Shown here: positions 36,893 to 47,480 of the stretch, piece after piece | Position numbering within the stretch: the first letter of the stretch is position 1 | How the letters are laid out: the number at the start of each line of letters is the position of its first letter | Assembly: GCA_020725025.1 (NCBI GenBank) | Contig: DYFV01000013.1 | Span: 1-64,000, forward strand | DNA from: Azoarcus sp. | Lineage (GTDB): Bacteria > Pseudomonadota > Gammaproteobacteria > Burkholderiales > Rhodocyclaceae | Length of the DNA: 64,000 bases | Direction: 5' to 3' | Notes under the pieces: model-generated | Databases searched by the model: none | What the model saw: only the letters and a program-made list of their open reading frames with translations | What the model was told of the DNA's origin: nothing | Translations under genes and position numbers: made by a program

Positions 36893-37465
36893 TCAGGGCT
36901 CGGCGAAAACGTGCATTGCGTGCGGCCCGTGCCGTTCGAGCAGTCCCTTCCAGGTCGCCGCCTTGTCCGCGTCCACATGGACAAGCAGCAGCGTGCGGCC
37001 TTCCCGGATCGCCGCCTCGAGCCCCTCGAGCTCCTCGTCGGGAATGCCCATGCGGCGCAAGGCGACCGAGAGCTGCGACACCGCGGCTGCGCCCGCCATC
37101 GCGCCGCCGCCCACCGCCGCTCCGGTCGCCGCCGAGGCGAGCGCCTCGACCACCGGTCCGGCGGCCATGACCGCCCCCAGCCCCGGCACGATGAAGAGCC
37201 CTGCTGCGCCGCTTACCAGTCCGAGCAGGCCGCCCCACAGGGCACCCATGCTGCCCCAGCCCTTCATCCGCTCGCCGGTGCCGGCATAGTAGATGCCGAG
37301 GGGGTCGTCTCCGGAGGCGTGCCCGCCGCCCAGGAGCGACACCTGATCGAGGGGGAAATCCTTGTCGTTGAGTGCGCCGAGCGCCTTCTCGGCGGCGTCG
37401 GCGTGCGCGAACTCGGCGATCAGCAGCCGCCGCGGCGCATCGGGATTGGCGCTTACCGTGTCCAT
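36893..37465 (-). CDS. DUF1269-like membrane-associated protein with glycine-rich core
   Basis: A 190-residue protein. The N-terminal 45 residues (RRLLIAEFAHADAAEKALGA) look like a ferredoxin-like fold that recurs near the C-terminus (GRTLLLVHVDADKAATWKGL). Between them, residues about 75-130 are a Gly/Ala-rich hydrophobic hairpin (LWGGLLGLVSGAAGLFIVPG, ATGAAVGGGAMAGAAAVSQL) of the glycine-zipper kind. This layout matches DUF1269/general-stress-type proteins. AGGAG precedes the start. The function is unknown; membrane association is inferred. Confidence 0.68.
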   Translation of the reverse strand: MDTVSANPDAPRRLLIAEFAHADAAEKALGALNDKDFPLDQVSLLGGGHASGDDPLGIYYAGTGERMKGWGSMGALWGGLLGLVSGAAGLFIVPGLGAVMAAGPVVEALASAATGAAVGGGAMAGAAAVSQLSVALRRMGIPDEELEGLEAAIREGRTLLLVHVDADKAATWKGLLERHGPHAMHVFAEP

Positions 37466-37666
37466 CGTCGTGTCTCCTGTCGCCGGTTTGCGGGTCGTAT
37501 GGCTTCAGCTTTCTTGAGTGGCCGCTGCGCCGAGACGTTCCAGTGCCCTCGCAGCGGCGCCGGCATGACGCACTCGCGAAACTCCGCTTTCGGCGCACCT
37601 GTCCTTCCTGTGGACGACGTTTGGCCCAGGGCCGGCGTGCGCCGAGCCCGAGCACGGAGGAACGTG

Positions 37667-37864
37667 ATGCCCGATGTGAATCCCGAGAAGACCTCGCCGG
37701 ACCCGGTGATCAACTGCGCCGAGTGCATGAAGGCGGTTCAGAGCTCGGAGGCCTACAGCCCGGAAGGGATCGATCACAGGATCGGCTTCTGCAGCACCGA
37801 GTGCTACGAGGCCTGGAGCCGCAAGGCCGGCAAGGCGCCGGGCGGCGCGCAGAGCGAGAAGTAG
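37667..37864 (+). CDS. Small DUF3330-type cysteine motif protein
   Basis: A 65-residue protein with CAEC in the first half and FCSTECYEAWSRKAG in the second, a zinc-ribbon pattern typical of the short DUF3330 family. ATG at 37667 follows GGAGG at 6 nt. It is too short for confident functional inference; a single zinc site and nucleic-acid or redox role are plausible. It is convergent with the iron-sulfur reductase gene. Confidence 0.72.
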   Translation: MPDVNPEKTSPDPVINCAECMKAVQSSEAYSPEGIDHRIGFCSTECYEAWSRKAGKAPGGAQSEK

Positions 37865-37955
37865 TGAGCGACAGGCGCCCGGAACGCGCCGACGCCGATG
37901 ACGAGGAGATGGATCGACCTCGTCCACAGGCTGATCGAAGAGCGACGCTCGCGGC

Positions 37956-39425
37956 TCACACCTCGAAGTAGCGGATGTCCGGCGCGGTGAGCCGCTGCGC
38001 CAGCGCCGCGGTGAAGGCCGCCGGCCCTGCCGCGCGCAGGGTGCTTCGCTCCGGGGCCACGCCCGCTTCCGCCAGGGCCGCCACGACGGCGTCCGCGGCC
38101 GCTTCGTCCGCGCCGGCATCGAGCTGCAGGTAGCGGAAGTCGTCCAGCGCGGCGGCCCAGGCGCGGCCCTGGTTGGCGAGGTAGTGGCCGCCGGGGGGCG
38201 CCGTCCACACCAGGGTGATGGATTCGCTCGTGCCGGCGGCCAGGGCGTGCTCGATCAGCCCCGCCACCGGGGCGAAGCCGTGGCCGGCGGCGATGAACAC
38301 CAGGGGCCGCTCGTCGTCTTCCTCGATCACGCAGTCGCCCCAGGGGCCGCGCACATTCACCGCGTCCCCCGGCTTCAGCGCCCCGAGGAAGAGCCGCTCG
38401 GCGAAGCTGTCGTCGGCGTCCCTGCGCACATGGAAGTGCAGGTTGCGCTCGTCGCAGGGGCAGCTCGCGATGGCGTAGTCGGCGCTGAAGTCCGTGCTGC
38501 TCCCCGCCACCCCCAGGGTCGCGCCCTGGCCGGCGAGAAAGCGCAGGCGGTTGCTGCGGGGCGTCTGCAGGTGCAGGAGCAGGGTGTCCGCGTCCAGGGG
38601 GCGCACCGCCTTCACCGTCGCCACCAGGCTCTGCTCCGGGATGTCCGCGGCCGAGCGGGCTTCCAGGGCCTCCAGCACCACGTCCGTCACCGCGGTATGC
38701 ACGCACATCAGCACGCAGCCCTGCTGGCGCTCCGCTTCCGAGAGCGGGTAGTCGCTGGGACGCAGCCGGCGCACTTCCCCCGACACCACCCGCGCCTTGC
38801 ACAACCCGCAGTTGCCGTTGCCGCAGCCGTAGCTCGGGGTGGCGCCCGCCTTGAGCGCCGCCTCCAGCAGGGTGTCGTTGCCTTCCACGAGGAACTCGCG
38901 GTTCGAGGGCCGCAGGGTCACGCGGGCCGAGATCGCACGCAGCATGTCGTCCATGAGGGCATAGGGATCCACGGGGGTTTGAGAGCCCAGCACTTCGGCG
39001 AGCCCGGCGTCCAGCTGGGTGGCGACTTGCGAAAGGGCGGGGTGGGGGGCCTGCAGCAGCAGGGTCGCGAGCCGCTCCTGCACCCCGGTGACGAGCTGGT
39101 GGTAGCGGGCCAGGTGGCGGCGCAGCTCGGCGAGCTCCTGGCCCTGGGCGAACAGGCGCTGGGCCAGCATCTCCTGGCTCGGCAACACCCGCTCCCGCAC
39201 CCGGCGTCCGAAGGCCTCCAGCTTGATGCGCTCGATCCGCTCGAAGGCGCCCGTCTCCTCGAGCTGCTGTTCCAGCTCGACATCGGGAAAGGCACGCCCC
39301 AGCGCCTCGGTGGAGACGAGACCGTCGAAGGACGCGAGCTCGCCGTCGCGGATCTTCTTCTGCAGCGCGCCGCGGCTCATGCCGGTGAGCTGGGCGGCGC
39401 GGGACAACGTAAGCCAGCGGGTCAT
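37956..39425 (-). CDS. HTH-[2Fe-2S] ferredoxin-flavin reductase fusion protein
   Basis: A 489-residue multidomain protein. Residues 1-48 look like an excisionase/MerR-type DNA-binding helix pair (WLTLSRAAQLTGMSRGALQKKIRDGE); 50-150 is a helical, partly coiled linker; 168-255 is a plant-type [2Fe-2S] ferredoxin with C201-x4-C206-x2-C209 and C237/C241; 265-489 is a flavin- and NAD(P)H-binding ferredoxin reductase module (SCPCDERNLHFHVRRD, VFIAAGHGFAPVAGLIEHAL). The electron-transfer part resembles AscD or oxygenase reductases. GGGAGG precedes the start. The N-terminal fusion is unusual for a reductase and suggests redox-dependent DNA binding or a docking role. It is divergent from an MFS carrier gene. 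Confidence 0.85.
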   Translation of the reverse strand: MTRWLTLSRAAQLTGMSRGALQKKIRDGELASFDGLVSTEALGRAFPDVELEQQLEETGAFERIERIKLEAFGRRVRERVLPSQEMLAQRLFAQGQELAELRRHLARYHQLVTGVQERLATLLLQAPHPALSQVATQLDAGLAEVLGSQTPVDPYALMDDMLRAISARVTLRPSNREFLVEGNDTLLEAALKAGATPSYGCGNGNCGLCKARVVSGEVRRLRPSDYPLSEAERQQGCVLMCVHTAVTDVVLEALEARSAADIPEQSLVATVKAVRPLDADTLLLHLQTPRSNRLRFLAGQGATLGVAGSSTDFSADYAIASCPCDERNLHFHVRRDADDSFAERLFLGALKPGDAVNVRGPWGDCVIEEDDERPLVFIAAGHGFAPVAGLIEHALAAGTSESITLVWTAPPGGHYLANQGRAWAAALDDFRYLQLDAGADEAAADAVVAALAEAGVAPERSTLRAAGPAAFTAALAQRLTAPDIRYFEV

Positions 39426-39576
39426 GGGTCTTCCTCCCGCCGGCAGGATAAGGGCTCTGGCTCCGCCGCCGCCATTACACCGATGGGGGATCCCGTTGTC
39501 GTCGGCCGCCTCGCGCCGCCACGGCATCCCGAATGCCGTTACATTACGAGGCTGCGTGCCTCGCATTCCCACACCA

Positions 39577-40755
39577 ATGAAAAAGAACCTCTGGCTGCTC
39601 GCCATTGCGCAGGGCCTGTTCCTGACCAACAACGTGATCTTCATCGCCATCAACGGCCTGGTGGGCGTGCGCCTGGCGCCGGCGAGCTGGATGGCGACCT
39701 TGCCCGTGATGGCCTATGTGGTCGGCGGGGCGCTGTCCACCGGGCTGGTCGCGCGCAGCCAGCAGCGCTGGGGGCGCCGGGTGTCGTTCCTGCTCGGCCT
39801 CGTGGTGGCCTTCGTGACCGTGCTGCTTTGCGCGTTCGCGCTCTGGAGCGGCAGCTTCTGGCTGCTTGTCGGGGGGACGCTGATCGCCGGCTATTACAAC
39901 GCCAACGGCCAGCTCTACCGCTTCGCCGCCGGCGAGCTGGCGCCACCGTCCTTCCGCGAGAAGGCGGTGTCGCTGGTGCTCGCCGGCGGGCTGATCGGTG
40001 CGGTGGCCGGTCCCAACCTGGCCAACCACACCCGCGACACGCTCGCGGCGCCCTTCCTCGGCTCCTACCTCGCGCTGGCGGTGGTGGCGCTGATCGCGAT
40101 GGCGGTCGTGGCGGCGGTGCGTTTCCCCGCCGAGCCCGTGCGCACCGGCTCGGCCGGCAGCGGCCGTCCGCTCGGCGAGATCGTGCGCCAGCCGGTGTTC
40201 ATCGTCTCCACCCTCGGGGCGGCGCTCAGCTACGGAGTCATGAACCTGCTGATGGCGGCCACGCCGCTGGCGATGGATATCTGCGGCATGCCCTTCTCCG
40301 ACGCCGCGCTGGTGCTCGAGTGGCATGTGATCGGCATGTTCGCGCCGGGCTTCTTCACCGGCCACCTGATCAAGCGCTTCGGGGTGTTGAACATCATGGG
40401 CGTGGGCGTGCTGCTCAACGGGGCGTGCATCGCGATCGCGCTCTCCGGGCAGGACCTGCACCAGTTCCTGATCGGCCTGTTCCTGCTCGGCGTGGGCTGG
40501 AACTTCCTCTTCACCGGCAGCACCACCCTGGCGATGAGCGCCTACCGCTCGGAGGAGAAGGACAGGGCCCAGGCGGCGATCAACCTCGCCGTGTTCGGCA
40601 CCATGGCGCTGACCTCCTTCGCGTCGGGCGCGCTGGTCACCACCCAGGGCTGGGCCCTGCTGAACCTGGGCTCGGCGGTGCCGGTGGCGATCATGGGCGT
40701 CGCCCTGGTGTGGCTGGCGGCGCGGCAGAGAGCGGCGGAGGAAGTGGCGCGATAG
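39577..40755 (+). CDS. Major facilitator superfamily transporter
   Basis: A 392-residue inner-membrane protein with 12 hydrophobic helices. The first helices (LWLLAIAQGLFLTNNVIFIA) and the loop-2 region SQQRWGRRVSFLLGL, a variant of the MFS GxxxDRxGRR motif, identify the superfamily; a central hydrophilic loop lies near residue 195. ATG at 39577 is the first start that gives a standard helix-1 N-terminus. The substrate is not predictable. It is divergent from the iron-sulfur reductase and 150 bp upstream of katG. Confidence 0.85.
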   Translation: MKKNLWLLAIAQGLFLTNNVIFIAINGLVGVRLAPASWMATLPVMAYVVGGALSTGLVARSQQRWGRRVSFLLGLVVAFVTVLLCAFALWSGSFWLLVGGTLIAGYYNANGQLYRFAAGELAPPSFREKAVSLVLAGGLIGAVAGPNLANHTRDTLAAPFLGSYLALAVVALIAMAVVAAVRFPAEPVRTGSAGSGRPLGEIVRQPVFIVSTLGAALSYGVMNLLMAATPLAMDICGMPFSDAALVLEWHVIGMFAPGFFTGHLIKRFGVLNIMGVGVLLNGACIAIALSGQDLHQFLIGLFLLGVGWNFLFTGSTTLAMSAYRSEEKDRAQAAINLAVFGTMALTSFASGALVTTQGWALLNLGSAVPVAIMGVALVWLAARQRAAEEVAR

Positions 40756-40881
40756 GGCAGGGCCGGGTCGGTGCAGGCGCACTTGTCCCGCCGCAATAGC
40801 CGCAGCAGATCAAGCTCATTGATAAAGGTCAATAGAGTCGCGTATTCGATAAGCCTAAGCTCAACCCCGGGTGATGCCTGA

Positions 40882-43104
<2,223 letters not shown>

Positions 43105-43263
43105 GCCTGGGTTAGGGACACCCGGGTGCAGGGCGGGGTGGCTTCTTGCTGCCCCACCCGGTGGTTCGCGGGCCATACCGGTGACGAGGAATGGCGAGTC
43201 CGGCAAGCGTCCTGCGCGGCCGGGCCGCAGGATGGCTTCCCTTGTTCGGCTGGATCTCAGCCC

Positions 43264-43944
43264 TCAACTCTTCCGCAGGAGCGCCACGTTGGCGCAGGGA
43301 ATCTCGCAAAGCCAATCGCGGTGCCGGGCGATCGCCCGGAAGGTCTCCTCGCGATAGAACACCACGTGGGTCGGATCGCGCCGGTAGTTCCAGCGGGCGA
43401 AGGCGGCGTCGTCGGTCTGGAAGGTCGTCATCACCGCCAGCCAGCCGCCGGGCTTCAGCAGGCCGTCGAGGCGGGCGAACTCCTCGAAGGGCCGATGAAA
43501 GTGCTCGGCCACCTCGGTGCAGGTGATGAAATCGTAGGTGCCCGCGAGCGCTACCGGGTCGTCGTGGAACAGCGGGTCGTACAAGGCCATCCGGTGTCCG
43601 GCCTCGGTGAGCATCGCCGCCAGCGCCGGCCCCGGCCCGCAACCGTAATCCAGTCCCGAGAGACCCGGCGGCAGACGCGCCAGCAAGGGCGTGACCAGAC
43701 GCGAGAGGAACTTGCGGTATCCGGCGTCGTTCACGTCGTTGCTGTGCAGCCGATACTCGGCAAGCTCGACGGATCGACCGGGCAGCTGCGAGGGATCGAG
43801 AAAGGTCGCCTTGCAGGCGTCGCAGCGCCAGTAATCCCGCGGATCCACACGCGAGAAATGCGTAGTGCGCCGGAACTTGCATACCGGGCAGGCCGGGCAG
43901 GGCGTCATCGCGTGGGCCCGTCTCGCCGGCGATTCAGCGTCCAT
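43264..43944 (-). CDS. Class I SAM-dependent methyltransferase with zinc-ribbon N-terminus
   Basis: A 226-residue methyltransferase. The first 60 residues carry CPACPVC and CDACKATF, a four-cysteine zinc ribbon; the SAM domain follows with GLDYGCGPGPALAAMLTEAG (motif I), FITCTEVAEHF and LKPGGWLAVMTTFQTDD. ATG at 43944 has GGAGCGACCC ahead; ATG at 43908 would also keep the ribbon. This resembles a family of standalone bacterial methyltransferases with an unknown substrate. It ends 159 bp from katG in convergent orientation. Confidence 0.78.
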   Translation of the reverse strand: MDAESPARRAHAMTPCPACPVCKFRRTTHFSRVDPRDYWRCDACKATFLDPSQLPGRSVELAEYRLHSNDVNDAGYRKFLSRLVTPLLARLPPGLSGLDYGCGPGPALAAMLTEAGHRMALYDPLFHDDPVALAGTYDFITCTEVAEHFHRPFEEFARLDGLLKPGGWLAVMTTFQTDDAAFARWNYRRDPTHVVFYREETFRAIARHRDWLCEIPCANVALLRKS

Positions 43945-44247
43945 GGGTCGCTCCGTTGCGGCGTTTCCCGCATGCTCCCCCCTTGATCGGCATTGCGCGG
44001 TTCTCCTCGATAAGGGCTGGCAGCGGTAGACATGCATGTTCTCCGCGCGCCGGTTCCGGCCGAACATACCACGATCACACGGTGGGCCCGTTCATCCGCA
44101 AAAATGCCGGCAACTGCGGGGGCTGGTCTTCCTCTTGCCAAGATCGGTTCGGAAGGCGACCGGTCCCCCGCAGCTTTGCCATCTCGTCGTGTCTGTCGCA
44201 TAGTGGGCAGCGCCGAACGGACACGGCGACCAGTGGGGGAGAGGGCC
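43945..44247. other. Divergent intergenic spacer without gene
   Basis: This 303-bp spacer lies between the divergent methyltransferase and periplasmic-protein genes. I see no gene, RNA motif or strong palindrome; it presumably holds both promoters. Confidence 0.5.
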
Positions 44248-44811
44248 ATGAAGGGAATCGGAAGAGCCGGCGGCGCGGTGGCGCTGTCCTTGAGCTGCCT
44301 GACGGCGGGGCCCGCCATGGCCTGGGAGCTGTCCGGTACCCACGCGGTCGAGCTGGTGCGGCAGGACGGCTCGGCCGTGTTGCTCGGGGACATCCGCTTC
44401 GAGCCGGCGGGCGACCGCATCGCCTTCCGCTTCGAGCCGGAGCACAAGGCCTACAAGGACTACTTCCTGTCCATGAAGGAGTTCAAGTGCATCGACGGCG
44501 AGCGGGAGGTCTTCTGCCACGTGCCCTATCCCTATCCGAATCCGCAAAGCGTGACGCCAAGGGATCTCGTCTGGCTGGAGCACGCCTTCCTGTTCCTGCA
44601 CAAGAACCCGAGCGAGTTCGGCGCCAAGCTGTGGAACGGCGTGATCTACAGGATGGCTATCACGGATGAGGGCATCGTCGGGACGCCACAGGCGGTGGAC
44701 CTGAACCTCATCGGCGTGCCGCCGAGCGGCGACGCGCCGCCCTACGGCGCCGGCGAGCGGACGGATATCGAACCGGGAGCGCGCGAGTTTGGGCGATTGC
44801 GGATCCGGTGA
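44248..44811 (+). CDS. Hypothetical periplasmic protein
   Basis: A 187-residue exported protein with a signal peptide (residues 1-25, cleaved near AMA-WE). The mature part is soluble and has two cysteines (EFKCIDGEREVFCHVPYPYP) likely to pair in the periplasm, followed by LEHAFLFLHKNPSEFGAKLW. ATG at 44248 is preceded by GGGGGAGAGG. It is the gene immediately before the cupredoxin on the same strand (149 bp apart). I do not recognise a characterised family. Confidence 0.72.
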   Translation: MKGIGRAGGAVALSLSCLTAGPAMAWELSGTHAVELVRQDGSAVLLGDIRFEPAGDRIAFRFEPEHKAYKDYFLSMKEFKCIDGEREVFCHVPYPYPNPQSVTPRDLVWLEHAFLFLHKNPSEFGAKLWNGVIYRMAITDEGIVGTPQAVDLNLIGVPPSGDAPPYGAGERTDIEPGAREFGRLRIR

Positions 44812-44960
44812 GCTGCGAGCGGGCAGGGGCGCGTCTTGCCCGTCGCACACTGTCCGCGCCGGATCTCGATACAATCCGCGGGAGTCCTCGTCGCGGCGAG
44901 GATTCCCGTGTGCGCTGGTCCAGTTCCCCGTTGAAACCCTGTCTGACCGAGGAGAGTGTC

Positions 44961-45287
44961 ATGCGCAGAATGCTCGGCAAGGGCCTCCTTGCCGTCCTTG
45001 CCGCGGCTGCGTCTTGCGCGGCCGCGTCGGAGGCCGAGCACCACGTGGCCATCGCGGGCTACAAGTACTCGCCCGCGGAAATCCGCATCAAGCCAGGCGA
45101 CACCGTCGTGTGGACGAACGGCGAGAAGCGCACCAGCCATTCCATCCTGTTCAAGGCCACGGGCGAAGAGTCCGAGCGCCTCTTTCCCGGCGAGACCTGG
45201 TCCAAGGTCTTTCCGCATGCCGGACGCTACGACTACACCTGCGGACCGCACCCCGAGATGCTCGGCGTCGTCATCGTTGGCGAATGA
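44961..45287 (+). CDS. Cupredoxin / plastocyanin-like copper protein
   Basis: A 108-residue periplasmic electron carrier. Residues 1-23 form a signal peptide (LAVLAAAASCAAASEAEHH). The mature domain has the type 1 copper ligands: His in TSHSILF and the Cys-His-Met loop in YTCGPHPEMLG, together with IRIKPGDTVVWTNGEKRT, the usual beta-strand before the first ligand. GAGGAG precedes ATG at 44961, while earlier in-frame starts would bury the signal peptide. Amicyanin/pseudoazurin-type domains of this length shuttle electrons to periplasmic oxidases or dehydrogenases; the partner is not evident. Confidence 0.88.
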   Translation: MRRMLGKGLLAVLAAAASCAAASEAEHHVAIAGYKYSPAEIRIKPGDTVVWTNGEKRTSHSILFKATGEESERLFPGETWSKVFPHAGRYDYTCGPHPEMLGVVIVGE

Positions 45288-45462
45288 CCGCTTCCAGGGG
45301 CGGCGCGGCGAGCTTCGTTGTCGTGGAGAGCATCGGCGCATCCGCACTGGAGCAACGGATTCGGATCCACGGCTGGGGAGGCTCGCCGTTGGATGGAAGG
45401 CGAGGGGAGGTCCGGTCTTCGGCCAAAGCGGACGCCCAACCTCTCAACATCTTTAGTCCGTT

Positions 45463-45648
45463 ATGCAGCAGTTAGCAGACGCCGGATTGAAAATCCGCGT
45501 GTCTGGCAGCGTTCGTGGGGCCATCAGCGGCGGCAGCGACTGGGGCGCCGCGGTCCTCCAAGCATGGACCGATGCCGACCAGGCGCTCTGGGCTGGGGTG
45601 CTGAACTTCTGGTTCCTGGGCCGCGTCTTCGACCGGGTGCGGTCGTGA
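45463..45648 (+). CDS. Small phage-like protein upstream of lysozyme
   Basis: A 61-residue frame whose stop overlaps the lysozyme start codon (GTGA), implying coupling. The C-terminal half is hydrophobic and aromatic (DQALWAGVLNFWFLGRVFDR), as in small phage lysis-cassette membrane proteins, but it is too short for a full holin and has no good ribosome site. It may be the 3' end of a longer phage gene truncated at the island edge. Confidence 0.45.
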   Translation: MQQLADAGLKIRVSGSVRGAISGGSDWGAAVLQAWTDADQALWAGVLNFWFLGRVFDRVRS

Positions 45649-46121
45649 TCGCGGTGCCACAGGCGGCCATCGATCTCGCCAAGCGCTTCGAGGGGTTTCA
45701 TCGGGTGCCGAGAGCCGATCCCGTCCGCGCGCACCCCTACGTCTGCCCGGCTGGCTACTGGACGATCGGCTACGGCCGGCTGTGCGACCCGAAGAATCCG
45801 CCGATCACGGAGGACGAGGCTGAGCGCTATCTGGCGGACGACCTGATGACTGCGCTGACCGCGACGCTGCGCTTCTACCCAGTGTTGGCGACCGAGCCCG
45901 AGGAGCGACTCGCGGCCATCGTCGACTTCACGTTCAACCTAGGCGCCGGGCGGCTACAGACATCGACGTTGCGGCGGCGGGTCAATCAGCGGGACTGGTC
46001 AGGCGCTGCCACCGAACTGCGCCGATGGGTTCACGGTGGTGGGAAGGTGCTTCCTGGCCTTGTCGCTCGGCGCGAAGCCGAAGTCATGCTCGTCTCGACC
46101 GACCTCACACGCCAATCCTGA
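45645..46121 (+). CDS. Phage-type lysozyme (GH24 endolysin)
   Basis: A 158-residue muramidase of the T4/P1 lysozyme family. Glu16 in KRFEGFHR is the catalytic acid; Cys34-x5-Thr40 in CPAGYWTIGYG completes the E-C-T triad in which Cys replaces the usual Asp, as in P1 Lyz. The loop between Glu and Cys is longer than in P1 (17 residues), a feature of a Pseudomonas-phage-like branch. GTG at 45645 overlaps the preceding small gene. No SAR or signal helix is present, so a holin would be needed for export. Its 3' end overlaps the convergent PLD gene by 17 bp. Confidence 0.85.
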   Translation: MIAVPQAAIDLAKRFEGFHRVPRADPVRAHPYVCPAGYWTIGYGRLCDPKNPPITEDEAERYLADDLMTALTATLRFYPVLATEPEERLAAIVDFTFNLGAGRLQTSTLRRRVNQRDWSGAATELRRWVHGGGKVLPGLVARREAEVMLVSTDLTRQS

Positions 46122-47457
46122 CGTTGTAGCCCAGCGCCCGCAGCCCCTTGCTGGTGCGCATGTTCCGTGGCGGGAACTCGTCAGGGCGGGCCCAGCCGAC
46201 AACCTCTCCAAGGCTGCTCAGGCCGATGTGAGGGATTGCCCACTGGTCGCTGCGGATCGCGTTCCAGAGTCGGGCCGCGACGCTTCCGTTGCCCCAGACA
46301 ACATAGTTCAACAGCTCGAGCACGGTCTTGCCGTCGCGTGACCGCTGCCGCCAGAGCCATTCGCCGAACTTTTGAACCTTGTCGTCGCCTGCCTGCGGGC
46401 TGTCGGGCAGGCCCAGATGCTCGTTCTCCTGCTTGATTGCATGGTCTCGGATCGCATGCACGCGCGAGATGGCATCGACAAACTCCTCCTCGCTCAGCTT
46501 CAGAATGTGGTCGCGTGCCAATAGATCGTGCAGTCGCGGCGACCACTCGTAGATCGTGCGCTCCTCGAAGGAGTGATCGAAGTCGGCGGCATGCCACCAA
46601 TCCAATGCATCCAGCAAGGCCATCTCTGGGTTCTTGGAGTTCCTGGCGAAGAACTCCTCGTAGGGGTGGCGGTTTCCGTCCTTGACCTGCTTGTAGTAGT
46701 AGGCATGCAGGAACTGGTCGGCCTGAACGCCAGGGGCCACCGATGCGTCGATCCAGCTCGGCTTGGCGCCCGGCGCGGAGACCCTGGCGGCGATAGCACG
46801 CATCACCTGCAGTGTGTCGTTCCAGTCCTGCTCGAACTTGTGAAAGCGCTTCTCGGACGACCGCTTCGTGTCGACGAACACCAAGCCCCGGTTCTTCGGC
46901 AGCAGTCGGTCCTTGTCGAACTGCTGCTCCAACCCATAGTCGCGCTTCGCAAGGTCTGAGCGGCGATCCGCAAGACGAAGCTGCTCTTGGTAGATCTCCT
47001 TGGTCAGCGGCCGCGCTCGGTCATCCACTTCCTCGAAGAAATGCAGGAGCTCCCGCTCCATGCCTGTCTCGACAAGCTCGTCATGCGACAGGAACGTACC
47101 GGCCTCGATGTTCGAGATCCATGCTCGATCGGACAGGTTGGCGGACCCGACATACGCGCCGGCATCCACCCACCAGATGACCTTCGCATGCAGGATGTCG
47201 GGTACCAACTTGCAGTCGAAGTTCGGACTGGCTTTGTCGAGAAACCACTTCAGCACCGCCGGATCGACGGCCACGGTGTAGTCATACCTACCGAAGAACT
47301 CCAGTGGTTTCAGGTGCTTTGCGCAAGCCTCGAACAGCTGCAGGTTGTCGCGGTTGGCGTATGCAACCGCCGCCCGAACGCGCGTGCAGGGCTCGATGAC
47401 CTCGGCGAGAAGGTTCTGAAGTAGCTGCTTGTTGAGGGGGCCGGCAATGAAGCGCAT
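46105..47457 (-). CDS. PLD-family phosphodiesterase/nuclease of the defence operon
   Basis: A 450-residue protein with one HKD motif: His90-x-Lys92, Asp98, then GSANLSD at 104-110, typical of PLD-superfamily nucleases, which usually dimerise to form one active site. The segment RYDYTVAVDPAVLKWFLDKA precedes it. The C-terminal 300 residues (YEEFFARNSKNPEMALLDAL, RLHDLLARDHILKLSEEEFV) are helical and not recognised. It is the last gene of the five-gene minus-strand operon, 23 bp after the DUF499 ATPase. Its position parallels DrmC of DISARM, a PLD nuclease, but overall similarity cannot be judged by eye. DNA or RNA cleavage is the likely role. Confidence 0.8.
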   Translation of the reverse strand: MRFIAGPLNKQLLQNLLAEVIEPCTRVRAAVAYANRDNLQLFEACAKHLKPLEFFGRYDYTVAVDPAVLKWFLDKASPNFDCKLVPDILHAKVIWWVDAGAYVGSANLSDRAWISNIEAGTFLSHDELVETGMERELLHFFEEVDDRARPLTKEIYQEQLRLADRRSDLAKRDYGLEQQFDKDRLLPKNRGLVFVDTKRSSEKRFHKFEQDWNDTLQVMRAIAARVSAPGAKPSWIDASVAPGVQADQFLHAYYYKQVKDGNRHPYEEFFARNSKNPEMALLDALDWWHAADFDHSFEERTIYEWSPRLHDLLARDHILKLSEEEFVDAISRVHAIRDHAIKQENEHLGLPDSPQAGDDKVQKFGEWLWRQRSRDGKTVLELLNYVVWGNGSVAARLWNAIRSDQWAIPHIGLSSLGEVVGWARPDEFPPRNMRTSKGLRALGYNVRIGV

Positions 47458-47480
47458 GTCTGTCTTTTAGTGCCGACCAA

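Noticed and set aside
43122-43161. Inverted repeat after katG (CCGGGTG and CACCCGG) as a terminator
   Set aside because: The loop is long and there is no T-run, so an intrinsic terminator is not supported.
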